A stretch of DNA of 19,219 nucleotides from an uncultured Candidatus Soleaferrea sp. GTDB lineage: Bacteria > Bacillota > Clostridia > Oscillospirales > Ruminococcaceae. Within the stretch, counting starts at the first letter, position 1. Each line of letters starts with the position of its first letter. Positions 15,540 through 19,219 of this stretch are shown piece by piece. The notes beneath the pieces were generated by a model. The model did no database searches. It was not told the origin of the DNA and saw only the letters and a program-made list of their open reading frames with translations. Both the position numbers and the translations under genes were made by a program. The stretch covers positions 1 through 19,219 of the forward strand of contig CAKTAG010000017.1 in assembly GCA_934527325.1 (NCBI GenBank). Reading direction: 5' to 3'.

Positions 15540-18500
15540 ATGAAAGATTTTGTTCATTTACATTTGCATAGTGAATATAGTTTACTTGATGGTGCTTGTA
15601 GGTTAAATAAGCTAATTTCAAAAGTTAAAGAAATTGGCCAAAAAGCAGTAGCTGTTACAGACCATGGAGTAATGTATGGTACAATAGATTTTTATAAAAA
15701 AGCTATTAAAGAAGGAATTAAGCCAATAATCGGTTGTGAAGTGTATGTTGCCCCAAGAACAAGGTTTGATAAGGAGTTTAAATTAGATAATAAACCGTAC
15801 CATCTTTCGCTTTTATGTGAAAATAACTTGGGGTATAAAAATCTTATAAAATTAGTTTCGTTAAGCTTTAAAGAGGGTTTTTACAATAAACCTAGAATAG
15901 ATAGAGAATTAATAACTAAATATAATCAAGGAATAATTTGCTTATCTGGTTGTATTGCAGGTGAAGTACCTAATTTATTGCAAAAGGGCGATTACAATAA
16001 GGCTAGAGAAGTAGCTATGTTTTACCAAAATGTGTTTGGGGAAAAAAATTATTTTATAGAAATTCAAAATAATAAAGATGATGACCAAAATAAAAAAGTA
16101 AGGGAACAGCTAATAATGTTAGCTGCAGATATTGGGGCACCTTTAGTAGCAACTAATGACGTGCATTATATAAACAAAGCAGATTCTAAAATGCATAAAG
16201 TTTTAATGGCTATTCAAACAGGTTCAACTGTTAAAGATTTGAAAATTGATTTTGGAAGCGATGAATTTTATGTTAAATCTACAGAGGAAATGTGTGAGCT
16301 TTTTAAAGAAACTCCAGAAGCTGTTGAAAATACAGTAAATATAGCCAATAGATGTAATGTAAATTTTGAATTTGGAGTAATTAAATTACCTAAATTTTCT
16401 ATAGATGAAATAAGTGACAATAATAAATTTTTTAAAGAGCTTTGTTATAGTGGTTTAATAAAAAGGTACGGTAAAAACCCAGAGGCAAGTATAGTAAAAA
16501 GGTTAGAATATGAAATTTCTATAATAGAGAAAATGGGTTATATAGATTATTTTTTAATAGTGTATGATTTTGTTAATTATGCTAGGAATAATAATATACC
16601 AGTTGGCCCGGGTAGAGGGTCGGGTGCTGGTAGTATAGCTGCTTATTGCATAAGTATAACAAACATAGACCCTATAAAGTATAATTTGTTGTTCGAAAGA
16701 TTTTTAAATCCAGAACGTATAAGTATGCCAGATTTTGATATAGATTTTTGCTATGAAAAACGCCAACAGGTTATAGATTATGTTATATATAAGTATGGTG
16801 CAGATCATGTTGCACAAATAGTTACTTTTGGAACAATGGCAGCAAGAATGTCCATTAGAGATGTTGCTAGAGTTTTAGGAATTTCTTACCAAACAAGCGA
16901 TATGGTTGCTAGAGCTGTTCCAACAGAGTTAAATATAACTATAGATAAGGCTTTAGATGTATCTGTAGATTTTAAACAGCTGTATGATAGTGACGATGAA
17001 ATTAAAGAATTAATAGATATGGCAAAAAATATAGAAGGTATGCCTAGGCATACCTCTACACATGCTGCAGGGGTAGTTATAACCAAAGATGTTGTTGATA
17101 GCTATGTTCCGTTACAAAAGGTAAATGATTCTATAATGACACAGTTTACTATGACTAATTTAGAAGAACTTGGCCTTTTAAAAATGGATTTTTTAGGTTT
17201 GAGAACTCTTACTGTGATTTATGATGCTGAAAAAATGATAAAAAAAGAAAATGAAAATTTTAACATTGAAAAAATATCTTACCAGGATAAAGAGGTTTTT
17301 TCAATGTTATCTAAAGGTCTGTGTAATGGTGTTTTTCAATTTGAATCTTTAGGAATGCGGCAGGTTCTTAAAAACTTAAAACCAGAAAGTGTAGAAGATT
17401 TGATTGCAGTAATTTCTCTCTATCGACCGGGGCCAATGGAATCTATTCCTAAATATATAGAATGTAAACATAATCCAAAAAAAATTACATATAAACATCC
17501 ATTGTTAGAAAATATTTTAAAAGTTACTTATGGTTGTATTGTTTACCAAGAACAAGTTATGCAAATTTGTAGGGAATTAGCAGGGTATTCATATGGCAGA
17601 GCAGATTTAGTTAGAAGAGCGATGTCTAAGAAAAAAGCTGATATAATGGAATTGGAACGGAAAAATTTTGTTTATGGGGCTAAAAAAGAAGATGGTACTG
17701 TTGAATGTCTTGGAGCTATAAATAATGGTGTTCCAGAAAAGGTAGCGCATGAAATTTTTGATGAAATGAATAGTTTTGCAGCATATGCCTTCAATAAATC
17801 ACATGCTACAGCATATGCAATACTATCTTACCAAACTGCTTATTTAAAATGTCATTTCCCAAAGCAGTTTATGGCAGCAATATTAACTAGTGTTTTAGAT
17901 AATACAAATAAAATTTTAGAGTATATAGAAGAGTGCAATAGGTTGAATATAAAGATAAGTCCGCCAGATGTTAATTTAAGTTATAAAGGCTTTACTGTTT
18001 CTGCCGAGGGAATAAATTTTGGTTTAGTTGCAGTTAAAAATGTTGGTAGGGGTTTTATAGACGAATTAATAAAAGAAAGAGAAAAAAATGGTGATTTTAA
18101 ATCTTTATATGATTTTTGTGAAAGAATGTGTGGTAAAGATGTTAGCAAAAAAAATTTAGAAAGTCTTATAAAAGCAGGAGCTTTTGATAGTTTGCATAAA
18201 GCTAGAAAACCTATGCTTTTGCAATATGCATCTATAATAAATAATATAAACAAAAAAAATAGGAGTACGTTAGAAGGGCAATTAAATTTATTTGAAGAAC
18301 AAAATAATAAAAAGTATAACAATGAATATATAATGGATGAGGCAGATGACTTCCCTATTAACGAAAGGTTAAACATGGAAAAAGAGGTTGTTGGACTTTA
18401 TATTTCTGGTCATCCACTAGATAAATATGAGGGTTTAATTTTTAGAAATAAATTAAAAAAAATATTGTGTATTAATGATGGGGTAAAAAATAAAAGTAAT

Positions 18501-19031
18501 ATATTTTTAGATAAAGCAAAAGTTAGTATAATAGGTGTTATTAGTAATATAGAATTTAAAATCACTAGGAATGGTCAAACAATGGCTTTTGTAGTTGTGG
18601 AAGATAAAACTTCCAATATAGAATTGTTGATTTTCCCTAATGTACTTGATAAATATAAACATTTAATAGTTGATGAAAATGTTATAATAGTAGATGGTAC
18701 AATAAGTATAAAAAATGATAGTGATGTAAAATTAATAGCTAATAATATATTTTTAGCAGATGACTATGAGAAGCAAAATAATATTGCTACTAAATCTAAT
18801 ATAAAAAGAAAAGGGCTTTACTTAAAAGTAGAAACCCAAAATTGTATACAGATGAGAAAAAGCCAGTTGTTTTTAGAAATTTTTGAAGGTGAAACACCGG
18901 TATATATTTATTTTATGGATATAAAAAAATTACTTGTTGCACCTAGGAGTATGTGGACAGATGTTAACCCAACAATGATGAAAGAGTTGAAAAATATTTT
19001 AGGCGAAGAGAATGTAGTTTTGGTAGTGTAA
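15540..19031 (+). CDS. dnaE: DNA polymerase III alpha subunit (DnaE)
   Basis: This is a replicative C-family polymerase of 1163 residues, complete. The N-terminal PHP domain has HLHLHSEYSLLDG, TDHG, GCEVYV, YHLS, SGC and TNDVHY. Its metal-site residues H8, H10, D17, H42, E67, H88, C138, D207 and H209 are all present. The palm holds PDFDIDF with D400 and D402, and the third catalytic aspartate is D550 in LLKMDFLGLRT. The finger region has GRADLVRRAMSKKK. A helix-hairpin-helix region lies around 800-880, and QLNLF (914-918) matches the beta-clamp-binding motif. An OB fold (about 993-1070) and a C-terminal domain follow. ATG 15540 has AAGGA (15526-15530) at 9 bases. It is DnaE-type, not PolC: there is no inserted DEDD exonuclease. 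Whether the cell also has PolC, as most Firmicutes do, cannot be seen here. Confidence 0.97.
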   Translation: MKDFVHLHLHSEYSLLDGACRLNKLISKVKEIGQKAVAVTDHGVMYGTIDFYKKAIKEGIKPIIGCEVYVAPRTRFDKEFKLDNKPYHLSLLCENNLGYKNLIKLVSLSFKEGFYNKPRIDRELITKYNQGIICLSGCIAGEVPNLLQKGDYNKAREVAMFYQNVFGEKNYFIEIQNNKDDDQNKKVREQLIMLAADIGAPLVATNDVHYINKADSKMHKVLMAIQTGSTVKDLKIDFGSDEFYVKSTEEMCELFKETPEAVENTVNIANRCNVNFEFGVIKLPKFSIDEISDNNKFFKELCYSGLIKRYGKNPEASIVKRLEYEISIIEKMGYIDYFLIVYDFVNYARNNNIPVGPGRGSGAGSIAAYCISITNIDPIKYNLLFERFLNPERISMPDFDIDFCYEKRQQVIDYVIYKYGADHVAQIVTFGTMAARMSIRDVARVLGISYQTSDMVARAVPTELNITIDKALDVSVDFKQLYDSDDEIKELIDMAKNIEGMPRHTSTHAAGVVITKDVVDSYVPLQKVNDSIMTQFTMTNLEELGLLKMDFLGLRTLTVIYDAEKMIKKENENFNIEKISYQDKEVFSMLSKGLCNGVFQFESLGMRQVLKNLKPESVEDLIAVISLYRPGPMESIPKYIECKHNPKKITYKHPLLENILKVTYGCIVYQEQVMQICRELAGYSYGRADLVRRAMSKKKADIMELERKNFVYGAKKEDGTVECLGAINNGVPEKVAHEIFDEMNSFAAYAFNKSHATAYAILSYQTAYLKCHFPKQFMAAILTSVLDNTNKILEYIEECNRLNIKISPPDVNLSYKGFTVSAEGINFGLVAVKNVGRGFIDELIKEREKNGDFKSLYDFCERMCGKDVSKKNLESLIKAGAFDSLHKARKPMLLQYASIINNINKKNRSTLEGQLNLFEEQNNKKYNNEYIMDEADDFPINERLNMEKEVVGLYISGHPLDKYEGLIFRNKLKKILCINDGVKNKSNIFLDKAKVSIIGVISNIEFKITRNGQTMAFVVVEDKTSNIELLIFPNVLDKYKHLIVDENVIIVDGTISIKNDSDVKLIANNIFLADDYEKQNNIATKSNIKRKGLYLKVETQNCIQMRKSQLFLEIFEGETPVYIYFMDIKKLLVAPRSMWTDVNPTMMKELKNILGEENVVLVV

Positions 19032-19112
19032 TATAAAAAAAATTAATATTAGCTAAATTAAAATATATGTATTATATAGTTTATTAATAAAAGTAAAAAG
19101 TTTGTAGTATTC

Positions 19113-19118
19113 TATAAT
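19113..19118 (+). promoter_or_regulatory. Possible -10 box upstream of the last partial gene
   Basis: A perfect TATAAT lies 51 bases before the ATG at 19169. No convincing -35 element is found at 16-18 bases, and the surroundings are so A/T-rich that the match may be chance. Confidence 0.3.
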
Positions 19119-19168
19119 ATTTTAAAGTGAAAAATTTACATGTTAGTAATTGCAGAAAGGAATGGTTT

Positions 19169-19219
19169 ATGAAAAAGAATAATTTAAAAAAAATAATCTT
19201 AATAACTACTGTATTAATT
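19169..19219 (+). CDS. Start of a probable exported or membrane protein, cut by the window end
   Basis: ATG 19169 follows AAAGGA (19156-19161) at 7 bases and is open to the last base, giving 17 codons. The residues MKKNNLKKIILITTVLI have a basic start followed by a hydrophobic run, as in a signal peptide or N-terminal membrane anchor. Nothing more can be said about the product. It begins 137 bases after dnaE. Confidence 0.6.
   Translation, partial: MKKNNLKKIILITTVLI

Noticed and set aside
17981..18376. Hydrophobic 131-codon minus-strand frame inside dnaE
   Set aside because: Its Leu/Ser/Phe-rich composition is what antisense reading of Lys/Glu-rich coding sequence gives, and dnaE is clearly the real gene.
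1..19219. CRISPR array, insertion sequence, prophage, tRNA or rRNA
   Set aside because: I saw no regularly spaced repeats, transposase or integrase motifs, or tRNA/rRNA-like sequences on either strand. This was by eye only.

Overview
The window is A/T-rich and reads as a chromosomal segment of a low-GC Firmicute, most likely a member of the Clostridia. The reasons are purine-rich Shine-Dalgarno sites (GGAGG, AAGGAG, AGGGGAG), frequent TTG starts, Leu mostly TTA and Arg mostly AGA/AGG, a ClpC with a ClpP-docking loop, GatCA, NAD-dependent ligase, a V-type ATPase A subunit and a monoderm-style cell-wall amidase. The genus cannot be named from sequence alone. Nearly all genes are on the + strand; the one clear exception is a TspO-family gene. 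I see no rRNA, tRNA, CRISPR array, insertion sequence or phage gene.

Layout. Bases 1-1631 hold the 3' part of a clpC-like AAA+ chaperone gene; its reading frame breaks near 1362-1378 and the last domain continues in the -1 frame. Bases 1689-4179 hold an XRE-type regulator, then gatC and gatA (Glu/Asp-tRNA amidotransferase subunits), without gatB. A hairpin (4215-4249) and a good sigma-A-type promoter (4261-4289) separate these from a four-gene set at 4342-8627. That set is an ABC ATPase, an ABC-2-type permease, a GldG-like auxiliary protein and a two-repeat DUF4340 protein, and it forms one predicted membrane complex. A V-type ATPase catalytic A subunit follows (8676-10427), without subunit B or any other V-ATPase gene beside it. 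Two long hairpins fill the convergent gap before tspO (10693-11154, minus strand). After a 387-base A/T-rich gap with a promoter come a secreted N-acetylmuramoyl-L-alanine amidase (11542-13440), a terminator-like hairpin, ligA (13527-15500), dnaE (15540-19031), and the first 17 codons of a probable exported protein.

How it works together. Most of the content is housekeeping: proteolysis, tRNA charging, energy coupling, wall remodelling and replication. ligA and dnaE are close neighbours and probably co-transcribed. The Gld-like cassette is the least understood functional unit. Three observations point to relaxed gene order or mild decay: a broken clpC frame, gatCA without gatB, and V-ATPase A without B. 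That pattern would fit a host-associated, shrinking genome, but this is inference from one window. I did not find a convincing new defence or mobile system here.
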